Shown: positions 1-6,890 of the stretch, piece after piece | Numbering within the stretch: the first letter of the stretch is position 1 | Layout of the letters: each line of letters begins with the position of its first letter | DNA from: an uncultured Eubacteriales bacterium | GTDB taxonomy: Bacteria > Bacillota > Clostridia > Oscillospirales > CAG-382 | Direction: 5' to 3' | Assembly (NCBI GenBank): GCA_934444645.1 | Contig: CAKSCV010000029.1 | Span: 1 to 31,334 of the forward strand | Length of the DNA stretch: 31,334 nucleotides | Made by a program: the position numbers and the translations under genes | The notes under the pieces: model-generated | The model's database searches: none | The model's input: only the letters and a program-made list of their open reading frames with translations | What the model was told of the DNA's origin: nothing

Positions 1-435
1 AAACTGATTATACCACATTTTTGCTCATATGGATTTTATTTTTTTACTTAAGTTGGGATATATGGGGCTTCGCCCCGTGTGCTTTTTGGTTACTTTTTGC
101 ACAACGCAAAAAGTGACAACCCGTTCTCCTTCGCAGGGAGTTTCGAGGTTCTGCAAACCTCAAATCAGCACACCGCAGCCGCAGCTTTGCACCGCAACAA
201 TTAAAACCTTTTTAAGGGAGTTTCGAGGTTTTTCAAACCTCGAATCAGCACACATAAACAGCCAATTCGCGCAAGCCCAATTAAATCCTTTTGAAACTTT
301 CCTTTCGGAAAGTTTTGTCCCTGTCGGGACGGCACACTCCGTGTGCTTTTTTCCGCCTTACGGCGGTGCCTCTGCCTTGTTGCTGCCGCGGCAACTTCTG
401 CCGCTTCAAGGCTGTTTTGCGGCTTCGCACACGCC
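1..435 (-). repeat. Structured repeat element, arm A (partial), downstream of the DUF362 gene
   Basis: No gene is supported here. Read on the minus strand, this is one arm of the element also found at 5178-6745 and 30243-31334. It starts just past the DUF362 stop codon with a train of hairpins (about 294-395). Next come the leader box AAGGATTTAATT, two CGAGGTT palindromes 80 bp apart (about 142-162 and 222-242), a long hairpin at 88-122 (ACTTTTTGC/GCAAAAAGT inside GGTT/AACC) and a GGGGC/GCCCC hairpin at 64-76. The 100-bp branched module found in the other arms is missing, and 1-60 is unrelated AT-rich sequence, so this copy is truncated or rearranged. ORFs that can be drawn across it only follow the repeat and have no ribosome binding site. 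It may form the 3' UTR or terminator region of the secA operon. Confidence 0.8.
294..395 (-). other. Train of hairpins at the 3' end of the secA-DUF362 operon
   Basis: Five perfect hairpins stand almost end to end: a 9-bp stem AAACTTTCC at 294-315, GTCCC/GGGAC at 317-330, GCACAC/GTGTGC at 332-346, CCGCC/GGCGG at 353-366 and GTTGC/GCAAC at 379-395. In the direction the DUF362 gene is transcribed, the first four loops read GAAA, GACA, GGA and GTAA, which suits RNA folding. Single members could act as weak terminators, but none has a long U-tract. The order of stems matches the train at 30258-30432. Confidence 0.75.
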
Positions 436-1596
436 TTATCGAAACAAAAAGAGCTTTTTTATTTCGACCGCCTCCACCGGGCAAAACTCTTGGCAGCAAT
501 AGCACTTGATACACGCTTTCGGCTTGATATGCGCCTTTTTGTCCGTCATTTCAATGGTCGATGCCGGGCAATTCCGCATACATGCCCCACACCCGATGCA
601 TTTCGCACGGTTGACGCGCGGCCGCGGCGCAAGCAGCTGCTGCAAACCGCCGCCGAAGATAGTCGGTATCTGCTTGACAAAGCCTCCGGCACTGGCGTCC
701 GGACGCCGAAAGCGGCTCTTGAAGCGCTCAAGCGGTTCTCCGTCAAGCGTCAGCTCCGCGACGGTTTTCGGACAAAGACCGCGTTTAACGGCCGCCTTTA
801 CCGTGCCGACCTCCTCCGGTTCATAGCCCATAAGATGCGCCGCCGCAAGGTCGGACGCAAAAGGATTGACAGAAGCAAGCACCACACCGACCTTTTTGAG
901 TGTTCCTTCGGTCGGGCCGTTGCCCTCCATGCCGATAACGCCATCGGTAATATTGATCTGCGGCGCGTTGACGAGGCACAGGTCACACAGCATTTCCGCA
1001 AAATCGGGCCGCCGCGGAAAGCGTGCGTGCTGCTCTGCTTTCTGCAAGCCCGGGATTGAACCGAATAGATTTTTGACTGCCGCCGACATCTCGCAAAGTG
1101 CATGGGTTTTTAAGCGGCAGATATTGACGATAAGATCCGCATTAGCAAGCGGAGTGATGATATGAAAGGTGTTTTTGGAATATTCCGGCAGATAGACTCT
1201 TTGATACGTGACGTCGGTATTGAGCGACGCACCGCTTTCATTGGCGGCTTTGCGCATACCGGTGGTATTATAAATGCCATCAAGAGCCGAAACGGTATAT
1301 ACGCCGCCGGGACTGTCGGCAATCGTGACCTGTGCGCCGCATTTCTTAAAATAGGAAGCGCAGGCGCGGATAAATGCCGGATGTGTCGTGATTCCGGTTT
1401 CCGCTTTGCGTTTTGCCACAAGATTGGGCTTCAAGACCACCTTTTTGCCGCAGAGAGCACTCTTTTCAATGGCATTATCGGCAAGAAGCGCGTCTAAAAG
1501 CGGAAACAGAACCGCGCTCACGCGGTTGTATTCGTAGGTATCAAGTGCGCGGACATAAACTTTATTTTGCGTGGTATCGATTTTGCGTTCCGGCAA
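436..1596 (-). CDS. DUF362 domain protein with C-terminal 2x[4Fe-4S] ferredoxin domain
   Basis: A 386-aa cytoplasmic iron-sulfur protein. Residues about 10-310 form a DUF362 domain, a widespread clostridial family of unproven biochemistry. The C-terminus has two 4Fe-4S motifs: C333-x2-C336-x2-C339-x3-C343-P, and C362-x2-C365-x2-C368-x3-C372-P with one extra cysteine at 367. Two low-potential clusters imply electron transfer. The start codon is TTG at 1596. It is preceded by AAAGGAG at 8-nt spacing and no in-frame ATG lies nearby, so the TTG is well supported. It is the third gene of a secA-led operon, 24 bp after the membrane protein gene. The last residues, FLFR, run into the flank of a hairpin-rich repeat, so the C-terminal tail may be recent. 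The family is secure; the substrate is unknown. Confidence 0.88.
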   Translation of the reverse strand: MPERKIDTTQNKVYVRALDTYEYNRVSAVLFPLLDALLADNAIEKSALCGKKVVLKPNLVAKRKAETGITTHPAFIRACASYFKKCGAQVTIADSPGGVYTVSALDGIYNTTGMRKAANESGASLNTDVTYQRVYLPEYSKNTFHIITPLANADLIVNICRLKTHALCEMSAAVKNLFGSIPGLQKAEQHARFPRRPDFAEMLCDLCLVNAPQINITDGVIGMEGNGPTEGTLKKVGVVLASVNPFASDLAAAHLMGYEPEEVGTVKAAVKRGLCPKTVAELTLDGEPLERFKSRFRRPDASAGGFVKQIPTIFGGGLQQLLAPRPRVNRAKCIGCGACMRNCPASTIEMTDKKAHIKPKACIKCYCCQEFCPVEAVEIKKLFLFR

Positions 1597-1620
1597 AATA
1601 CAGACTCCTTTACAGACATA

Positions 1621-2232
1621 TTATTTCTTTCGCCCGATTTTGACGGTATGCTTGCGGTCATATTCGGCGATCTTTTTTTCCTCATCGTCGATGATCTCTT
1701 GCGTGGCCACGCGCATATAAAAGCCATACACTAAAATCGCCGTGTGGATATACCAGACGAGCTGGCACAGAAACGCCGCATATCGCAGATACGCTGCCGC
1801 ACCGGTCTGTGCAAGCAGCAGGCTCACCACGCTGAACACGGCAAACATACACACAAGCACCCGGGCAAACCGGATTTTCTTTACGCCCTTTTCATAGCCG
1901 CACACGCGCGCCGTTTCTTCAAGTGCCGCATACAGCGCGGCATGAAAAACGATAAGCAAAACCGTATATACGGCATCGTCCGCATAGGCAAACCATGTAT
2001 GCGAAAAGACGTCGAACACACGGAAAATTTTTCCGAGAAAGAGTGCCGTATACAATGCAAAATACACGGCAAGCAGCGCGGCAAAGCTGCGCGCAAGGCG
2101 GTATTTTTTTCCGTATATCGCAAGCTTACCGAGGCCGCGCCACATAAGGTACGCGCCGACGAGCATCGCCGGCGGCAGTACCTTGAAAAACAAAAGCGTA
2201 ATATAGCCGGTAAAGATCAACCCAAAGCCCAT
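1621..2232 (-). CDS. Multi-pass integral membrane protein, unknown function
   Basis: A 203-aa protein not recognised as a named family. Hydrophobic segments at about residues 5-28, 43-67, 85-105, 125-145 and 148-170 predict about five membrane helices. A charged cytoplasmic-type tail follows, rich in Lys, Asp and Glu and ending in GRKK. The ATG at 2232 lies 3 bp after the secA stop codon. Only a weak GATAAAGAA precedes it, so translation is probably coupled to secA. The gene stops 24 bp before the DUF362 gene, which puts it inside the same operon. Its place between SecA and a ferredoxin-like protein does not by itself give it a role in secretion or electron transfer. The reading frame is secure from length, hydrophobic pattern and tight spacing; function is open. 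Confidence 0.8.
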   Translation of the reverse strand: MGFGLIFTGYITLLFFKVLPPAMLVGAYLMWRGLGKLAIYGKKYRLARSFAALLAVYFALYTALFLGKIFRVFDVFSHTWFAYADDAVYTVLLIVFHAALYAALEETARVCGYEKGVKKIRFARVLVCMFAVFSVVSLLLAQTGAAAYLRYAAFLCQLVWYIHTAILVYGFYMRVATQEIIDDEEKKIAEYDRKHTVKIGRKK

Positions 2233-2235
2233 GGT

Positions 2236-5064
2236 TTATTCTTTATCGCCCGATTCGATATCGGGAAGTCCCGCACCGCAGCATTTTTTATATTTTTTGC
2301 CGCTTCCGCACGGGCACGGATCGTTGCGGCCGACCTTTTCGGCAGCCGTCTTGCGCACCGGTTCTTTTCGTGCTTCCGGCTTGGCACTTCTGCCGTAGAC
2401 GCTGTTACGGATGCTGTCCGAAGCGCGTACAGGTACGGCGGTCGGTGCACCTTTTAAGCCGGCACCGGTCTCACGCGGTGCGGTCGGTGCTTTGATTTGG
2501 GTGGTCGGGACGACCATGAGCATCATTTTGGCAGTCTGTTCACGCACGGAGACGATCATTTCATCGAACATATCGGCAGCCGCTCTGCGGTACTCGTTGA
2601 CCGGGTCTTTCTGGGCATAGGCCTGCAAACCGATGCCGTCCTCCAAATCCTCCATGGCGTCGATGTGGTTGACCCAATGGTTATCCACGTTGCGAAGAAG
2701 GACAAGACGTTCGATCTGGCGCAAATCTGCCGGTGGGAAGAGTGTTTCCTTTTCGGCATATTTGGCGTGTGCGCGGTTGAGAAGCTCGTTTTCGATATCG
2801 CGTGCATCGATTTTATCCAGTTCTTCGGTGGTATACATAAAGTCCTCGGGACGGGTAAGAATGCCCAAGAAGTAGGCACGGAGCGAATCGAGGTTCCATT
2901 CTTCAGGCGTTTCGCCGTTCAAGAAGTTGCCGCAGGCATCCGTGACATAGCCCTCGATCATACCGATGATCTTATCATGCACATCCTCTCCGTCAAGCAC
3001 TTCGCGGCGCTGCTTATAGATGAGCGCACGCTGGGTGTTCATAACGTCGTCGTACATAAGGACGTTCTTACGGATGGCAAAGTTTCTGCCCTCCAAATTC
3101 TTTTGGGCGTTCTGAATGGTATTGGAGAGAAGTCCGGAATCGATGGGTGTATCCTCATCAAGGCCGAGCTTTGCGACGGTATTCTGAATACGTTCGCTGC
3201 CGAACAGGCGCAGAAGATCATCTTCGAGCGACAGGAAGAAGCGCGAAGCACCCGGGTCGCCCTGACGGCCGGCACGACCGCGCAGCTGGTTATCGATACG
3301 TCTGCTTTCGTGTCGTTCCGTACCGAGGATGTAAAGGCCTCCGGCCTCGATGACCTTAGCGGTTTCCGGCTTGATTTCCTCCTCAAAGCGCGCCAAAATC
3401 TCGTTATAGAGCTTACGCAGTTCGAGAACCTCTTGGTCGTCGGTCTCAAAGTAACTTGTGGCGTTATTGATCTGTTCCGGCTCATAACCGAGCTTTTTCA
3501 TCTCGTTTTTTGCCAAAAACTCGGCATTGCCGCCGAGGGTGATATCGGTACCGCGGCCGGCCATATTGGTGGAAATGGTGACGGCACCGAATTTACCGGC
3601 TTGGGCGACGATTTCAGCTTCTTTTTCGTGGAATTTGGCATTAAGCACGGTATGCGGAATGCCGTTGCGGTTAAGCAGTGCGGACAATTCCTCACTCTTT
3701 TCGATGGAGACCGTGCCGACAAGCACCGGCTGTCCCTTTTCATGGCACTCCTTGATCTGCTCGACGATGGCTTTGTACTTGCCGCGCATGGTGCGGTAGA
3801 CCACATCGTTCATATCGTTGCGGATCATGGGTTTATTGGTGGGGATCTCCACGACGTCAAGACTGTAGATCTCGCGGAATTCCTCTTCTTCGGTGAGAGC
3901 CGTACCGGTCATACCGGAGAGTTTTTCGTACAGGCGGAAATAGTTCTGGAAGGTAATGGTGGCAAGTGTTTTGGATTCGCTGCGGATAGCAACGCCCTCT
4001 TTGGCTTCGATGGCCTGATGCAAGCCGTTGGAATAGCGGCGGCCGATCATGATACGTCCCGTAAACGCATCGACGATTAACACTTCGCCGTCCTTAACGA
4101 CATAGTCGATATCGCGTTTCATGGTGCCGCGCGCCTTGATGGCGAGGTTGACATGGTCGGCGATGGTGACGTTTTCGGGATCGGACAGATTTTCGATTCC
4201 GAAGAACTGTTCAGCCTTGCGGATACCGTCGGCGGTGAGTGTTGCGGTACGCGCTTTTTCATCGACGATATAGTCGCCGGAAATATCCTCGTGCGATTCC
4301 TTGCTGTCTAATTCTTTAATGACATGGACAGTCAAAGAAGCGGCGAATTTATCGGCCTTTTTATACATTTCGGAGGATTCTTCGCCCTGACCGGAAATGA
4401 TAAGCGGCGTTCTTGCTTCATCGATGAGAATGGAGTCCACTTCATCGACGATGGCAAAGGCATGGCCGCGCTGCACAAGATTATTCTTGTTGGTGACCAT
4501 GTTATCACGCAAGTAATCGAAGCCGAATTCGTTATTGGTGCCGTAGGTGATATCGGCGGAATACGCGACCTGGCGCTGTGCCTGGGTAAGGCCGTTGACG
4601 ATAAGACCGACGGTAAGGCCGAGGTAATTATAAACTTTTCCCATCCATTCGCTGTCGCGGCGGGCAAGGTAATCGTTTACGGTGACGATATGGACCCCTT
4701 TGCCGGTGAGGGCGTTGAGGTAGGCCGGGAGGGTTGCCATAAGGGTTTTACCTTCACCGGTTTTCATTTCGGCGATACGGCCTTCGTGGATGACAAGGCC
4801 GCCGATGAGCTGGACGCGGTAATGCTTTTTGCCGAGCACGCGCCAAGAAGCTTCGCGCACGGCGGCAAAGGCGTCGGGCAGGATATCATCGAGGGTTTCG
4901 CCTGCGGCGAGTCTATCCTTGAGCACTTTGGTTGTGCCGCGAAGCTCCGCTTCGCTAAGCGAAGCATACCGGTCGGACAACGCTTCGATTTTCGCGATGA
5001 TCGGGGTCATTTTTTTGACCTGACGTTCGCTGCGTGTACCGAAGATTTTGGTAACAATTGACAT
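2236..5064 (-). CDS. secA: Preprotein translocase ATPase SecA
   Basis: The motor ATPase of the Sec translocon, which drives unfolded preproteins through SecYEG at the membrane. From the ATG at 5064 it is 942 aa, slightly longer than typical Firmicutes SecA because of a variable region before its tail. Visible motifs are Walker A G103-E-G-K106-T, the DEAD-like motif starting D207-E208 (DEVDSILIDEA), GTNNEFGFDYLRDN, GMTGTA, NMAGRGTDI and the helicase motif QLRGRAGRQGDPG. The C-terminal zinc-binding tail has C917, C919, C928 and C929, followed by GAG and a short acidic end. A TTG 21 bp upstream could extend it by seven residues, but the ATG giving MSIVTKIFG fits AAAGGAAC placed upstream. It is first in an operon with a membrane protein and a DUF362 protein. 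Its consensus-like promoter is at 5114-5142. Confidence 0.98.
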   Translation of the reverse strand: MSIVTKIFGTRSERQVKKMTPIIAKIEALSDRYASLSEAELRGTTKVLKDRLAAGETLDDILPDAFAAVREASWRVLGKKHYRVQLIGGLVIHEGRIAEMKTGEGKTLMATLPAYLNALTGKGVHIVTVNDYLARRDSEWMGKVYNYLGLTVGLIVNGLTQAQRQVAYSADITYGTNNEFGFDYLRDNMVTNKNNLVQRGHAFAIVDEVDSILIDEARTPLIISGQGEESSEMYKKADKFAASLTVHVIKELDSKESHEDISGDYIVDEKARTATLTADGIRKAEQFFGIENLSDPENVTIADHVNLAIKARGTMKRDIDYVVKDGEVLIVDAFTGRIMIGRRYSNGLHQAIEAKEGVAIRSESKTLATITFQNYFRLYEKLSGMTGTALTEEEEFREIYSLDVVEIPTNKPMIRNDMNDVVYRTMRGKYKAIVEQIKECHEKGQPVLVGTVSIEKSEELSALLNRNGIPHTVLNAKFHEKEAEIVAQAGKFGAVTISTNMAGRGTDITLGGNAEFLAKNEMKKLGYEPEQINNATSYFETDDQEVLELRKLYNEILARFEEEIKPETAKVIEAGGLYILGTERHESRRIDNQLRGRAGRQGDPGASRFFLSLEDDLLRLFGSERIQNTVAKLGLDEDTPIDSGLLSNTIQNAQKNLEGRNFAIRKNVLMYDDVMNTQRALIYKQRREVLDGEDVHDKIIGMIEGYVTDACGNFLNGETPEEWNLDSLRAYFLGILTRPEDFMYTTEELDKIDARDIENELLNRAHAKYAEKETLFPPADLRQIERLVLLRNVDNHWVNHIDAMEDLEDGIGLQAYAQKDPVNEYRRAAADMFDEMIVSVREQTAKMMLMVVPTTQIKAPTAPRETGAGLKGAPTAVPVRASDSIRNSVYGRSAKPEARKEPVRKTAAEKVGRNDPCPCGSGKKYKKCCGAGLPDIESGDKE

Positions 5065-5113
5065 TTTTTTATAAGTTCCTTTCAAGAAGATAGCAAATTG
5101 TTATACAGGATAC

Positions 5114-5142
5114 ATTATACACCTGTTTTTTTCATATGTAAA
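5114..5142 (-). promoter_or_regulatory. Sigma-A promoter of secA operon
   Basis: On the minus strand a -35 TTTACA (5137-5142) and a perfect -10 TATAAT (5114-5119) are separated by 17 bp. Predicted transcription starts about 40 nt upstream of the secA ATG at 5064. Confidence 0.85.
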
Positions 5143-5193
5143 TATATCTTATGAAAATTTAACAATTATTCGGCGGTTTTGCCATCAGATAAA

Positions 5194-5311
5194 GCCGCGA
5201 AGCGGCAGGGAATTGTTGCGGCGGCAACAAGGGACCGCCGCAAGGCGGAAAACAGCCGTCGAGGGCGGCGGAAAATGCCGCGAAGCGGAAAAAACAGCCG
5301 CCGAGGGCGGC
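5194..5311 (+). other. Train of hairpins, left end of repeat copy B
   Basis: Five short hairpins lie within 118 bp: GCCGC/GCGGC with loop GAA (5194-5206), a 7-bp TTGTTGC stem (5213-5230), CCGCC/GGCGG with a GCAA tetraloop (5235-5248), CCGC/GCGG with loop GAA (5278-5288) and GCCGCC/GGCGGC with loop GAG (5297-5311). They read in plus orientation and lead directly into the AAGGATTTAATT leader at about 5315. Unlike the trains at 1-435 and 30243-30440, no gene reads into this one. Confidence 0.7.
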
Positions 5312-5359
5312 AAAAGGATTTAATTTGGTTTGTGCGAATTTGCTGTTTGTGTGCGCTGA

Positions 5360-5625
5360 TTCGAGGTTTGGAAAACCTCGAAACTCCTTTTGGAAAAGGT
5401 TTTAATTGTTGCGGTGCGATGCTGCGGCTACGGTGTGCTGGTTCGAGGTTTGCAAAACCTCGGAGCTTCCTTAAAAAGGTTTTAATTGTTGCGGTGCGAA
5501 GATGTCACTGCGGTGGGCTGATTCGAGGTTTGCAGAACCTCGAATCTCCTTTTGGAAAAGGTTTTAATTGTTGCAGTGCGATGCTGCGGCTGCGGTGTGC
5601 TGATTCGAGGTTTGCAGAACCTCGA
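5360..5625 (+). repeat. Tandem array of ~80-bp palindromic units, three full plus a partial
   Basis: Units start at 5360, 5442, 5522 and 5604 with lengths of 82, 80 and 82 bp. The fourth unit keeps only its palindrome. Each unit opens with TTCGAGGTT and its complement AACCTCG around a variable 4-6 nt loop. A second small hairpin follows, either CCTTTTGGAAAAGG or CCTTAAAAAGG, then TTTTAATTGTTGCGGTGCGA and GTGCTGA or a close variant. This is not a CRISPR array, because the stretch between palindromes is itself conserved. Confidence 0.9.
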
Positions 5626-5645
5626 TATTCTCTGCAAAGAGAACG

Positions 5646-5815
5646 GGTTGTCACTTTTTGCATCGTGCAAAAAGTAACCAAAAAGCACGCGGGACTCCGT
5701 CCTGCGACCTCGATTCAAAGCTCTGCCGGAAGTAACTTTGCAAAAGTTTCCGGCGGCTCATGTCGAAACCGGTTTTGTCTGCAAAACGCCGGCGAAAAGG
5801 CTTTGAATCGGTGCG
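5646..5815 (+). repeat. Left inverted-repeat arm of copy B, with 100-bp branched module
   Basis: This ~170-bp arm is repeated in inverse at 6371-6540 and directly at 30684-30855. It begins with a long hairpin (5646-5679, ACTTTTTGCA/TGCAAAAAGT inside GGTT/AACC), then a GGGAC/GTCC hairpin. The 100-bp module at 5711-5810 follows. It has an 11-bp closing stem CGATTCAAAGC/GCTTTGAATCG around two inner hairpins, a GCCGGAA/TTCCGGC stem with inner AACTTT/AAAGTT, and CCGG-TTTTG/CAAAA-CG-CCGG. The fold looks like a three-way junction. Confidence 0.8.
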
Positions 5816-6370
5816 AAAGGGTAACTGTACTGCTAACGCAAGACCGTTGTTTTTCGAAAAAGAGTTGTTGTACTGCAAGCTCACAGCAGCAAGCGCTATT
5901 CAAAAAGGGTTGCTGCACGTTAGTTTTGGTGTAGTGCGAAGTCGGTGTCGTTGTGCGCTGAAAAAAGTTTTTTCTTTATCGGATAACTTTGCAGGAGCTG
6001 TAAAAGCTGTTCTTTTTCGCAAACCAAAAGTTTTCCATTTATAGAAAGCTTTACGAACTTCACTCAAAGCCGTTTTTTACGCACAAAAAATTTCTTTTGC
6101 ATGTGCCTTTCTTCGCTGTCCATAAAAAATTCCCATTTTCACAAACCAAAAGTTTTTTTGCAGAAAGCTTTACGAACTGTCCTCAAAAGCCGCCTTTTTT
6201 ACGTATAAAAAGCCTTTTATTCGCACAAAACCTTTCTGAATTGCCACCCAAAACAACTCTTTTTCACCCTCCGCCGCCCATTTCAACGTCCCTTAACCTA
6301 CTGTTTGCGAAGAATACAGCTGTTCTTTTAATCTCCGCTCTAATTCCTTACGCTGTAAAGCCCGAACCTC
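5816..6370. repeat. AT-rich centre of repeat copy B
   Basis: This ~555-bp stretch is shared, with divergence, with about 30856-31285. It holds an internal direct duplication: GCAAACCAAAAGTTTTcc and GAAAGCTTTACGAACT near 6020-6075 recur near 6140-6195, while the copy at 31055-31100 has them once. No ORF has a ribosome binding site or codon pattern like the neighbouring genes. A one-base length difference after GCTGAAAAAAG (near 5967 versus 31006) rules out a shared reading frame. Confidence 0.6.
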
Positions 6371-6540
6371 GCACCGATTCAAAGCCTTTACGCCGGCGTT
6401 TTGTGGGCAAAACCGGTTTCGTCACGTGCTGCCGGAAGTTTCTGCAAAATCACTTTCGACAGAGCTTTGAATCGAGGTCGCAGGACGGAGTCCCGCGTGC
6501 TTTTTGGTTACTTTTTGCACGATGCAAAAAGTGACAACCC
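6371..6540 (-). repeat. Right inverted-repeat arm of copy B, with 100-bp branched module
   Basis: This is the inverted counterpart of 5646-5815. The branched module spans 6375-6474, exactly 100 bp like the other two, with the same 11-bp closing stem. Its inner CCGG-TTTTG hairpin has loop CCCA where the other copies have TCTG or CCTG. The long ACTTTTTGC hairpin ends at about 6540. One inner stem is weakened here because GTCGAAA replaces GCCGGAA on one side. Confidence 0.8.
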
Positions 6541-6561
6541 GTACTCCCTCGCAGGGAGCTC

Positions 6562-6663
6562 CGAGGTTCTCCAAACCTCGAATCAGCACACAGCAGTGAC
6601 ATCTTCGCACCGCAACAATTAAAACCTTTCCCAAAGGAAGCTTCGAGGTTTTGCAAACCTCGA
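6562..6663 (-). repeat. Right ~80-bp unit array of copy B
   Basis: Two CGAGGTT/AACCTCG palindromes (about 6562-6582 and 6642-6663) are exactly 80 bp apart and enclose one full unit, inverted relative to 5360-5625. The minus-strand leader with AAGGATTTAATT follows at about 6695-6708. GCCGCC/GGCGGC hairpins at 6711-6745 form the outer end. Confidence 0.85.
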
Positions 6664-6776
6664 ATCACCACACACAAACAACAACCTCGCACAATCCAAT
6701 TAAATCCTTCTGCCGCCTTCGGCGGTAATCTTCGGCGGCTTTTTGTGCTTTTTATCGAAAAAATTCTTAAAACCTC

Positions 6777-6804
6777 TTGACAAATTCGGATATTTTGTTA
6801 AACT
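6777..6804 (+). promoter_or_regulatory. Probable sigma-A promoter of the GH99-like gene
   Basis: A perfect -35 TTGACA (6777-6782) is followed after 16 bp by a weaker -10 TAAACT (6799-6804). It lies just outside the right end of the repeat element and about 85 nt before the ATG, so the gene does not depend on a promoter inside the repeat. Confidence 0.6.
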
Positions 6805-6851
6805 ACTCTTGACCCGGAAAAATTCTCTAACTCTGCCGGTGTCATATCCTG

Positions 6852-6868
6852 ATTGATCTTGTATCAAT
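6852..6868. promoter_or_regulatory. Short palindrome in 5' UTR of the GH99-like gene
   Basis: ATTGAT and ATCAAT flank a 5-nt spacer, immediately before the ribosome binding site (GGAAAGGA at about 6874-6881). It could be an operator or a small hairpin that affects translation. The six-base arms are short, so chance is possible. Confidence 0.3.
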
Positions 6869-6890
6869 GTATAGGAAAGGAACGGTGACC

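Larger units (their letters stand above)
5178..6745. repeat. Structured repeat element, complete copy B with inverted arms
   Basis: This 1.5-kb stretch between the divergent secA and GH99-like genes has no supported gene. Its left half (plus orientation) and right half (minus orientation) carry the same modules in mirror order. These are hairpin train, AAGGATTTAATT leader, ~80-bp CGAGGTT units, long ACTTTTTGC hairpin and 100-bp branched module, around an AT-rich centre. The left half matches 30243-31334 in order and orientation, and the right half matches 1-315. Apparent ORFs here (for example 5179-5934, 5760-6044 and 6097-6534) only follow repeat sequence. One-base length differences between copies break their frames. 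The inverted-arm layout resembles a non-autonomous mobile element, but there is no transposase and I see no clear target duplication. Confidence 0.8.

Noticed and set aside
343..1059. A 238-aa plus-strand ORF over arm A and the DUF362 gene
   Set aside because: It lies antisense to a clear DUF362/ferredoxin protein and starts inside the hairpin train. No family signature is present.
5065..5085. TTG start for SecA seven residues upstream
   Set aside because: The TTG overlaps the likely ribosome binding site AAAGGAAC. The ATG at 5064 gives the usual SecA N-terminus and places the Walker A lysine at 106.
5360..5625. CRISPR array
   Set aside because: Repeat spacing is regular, but the sequence between palindromes is conserved from unit to unit, so there are no unique spacers. 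No cas gene is nearby.
5179..5934. A 251-aa ORF across repeat copy B
   Set aside because: It only follows the tandem units and hairpins, has no ribosome binding site, and the 80- and 82-bp unit lengths shift the frame between units.
5816..6370. A transposase or other gene in the centre of the element
   Set aside because: No ORF shows a recognisable domain. The equivalent region at 30856-31285 differs by one-base indels that break any shared frame.
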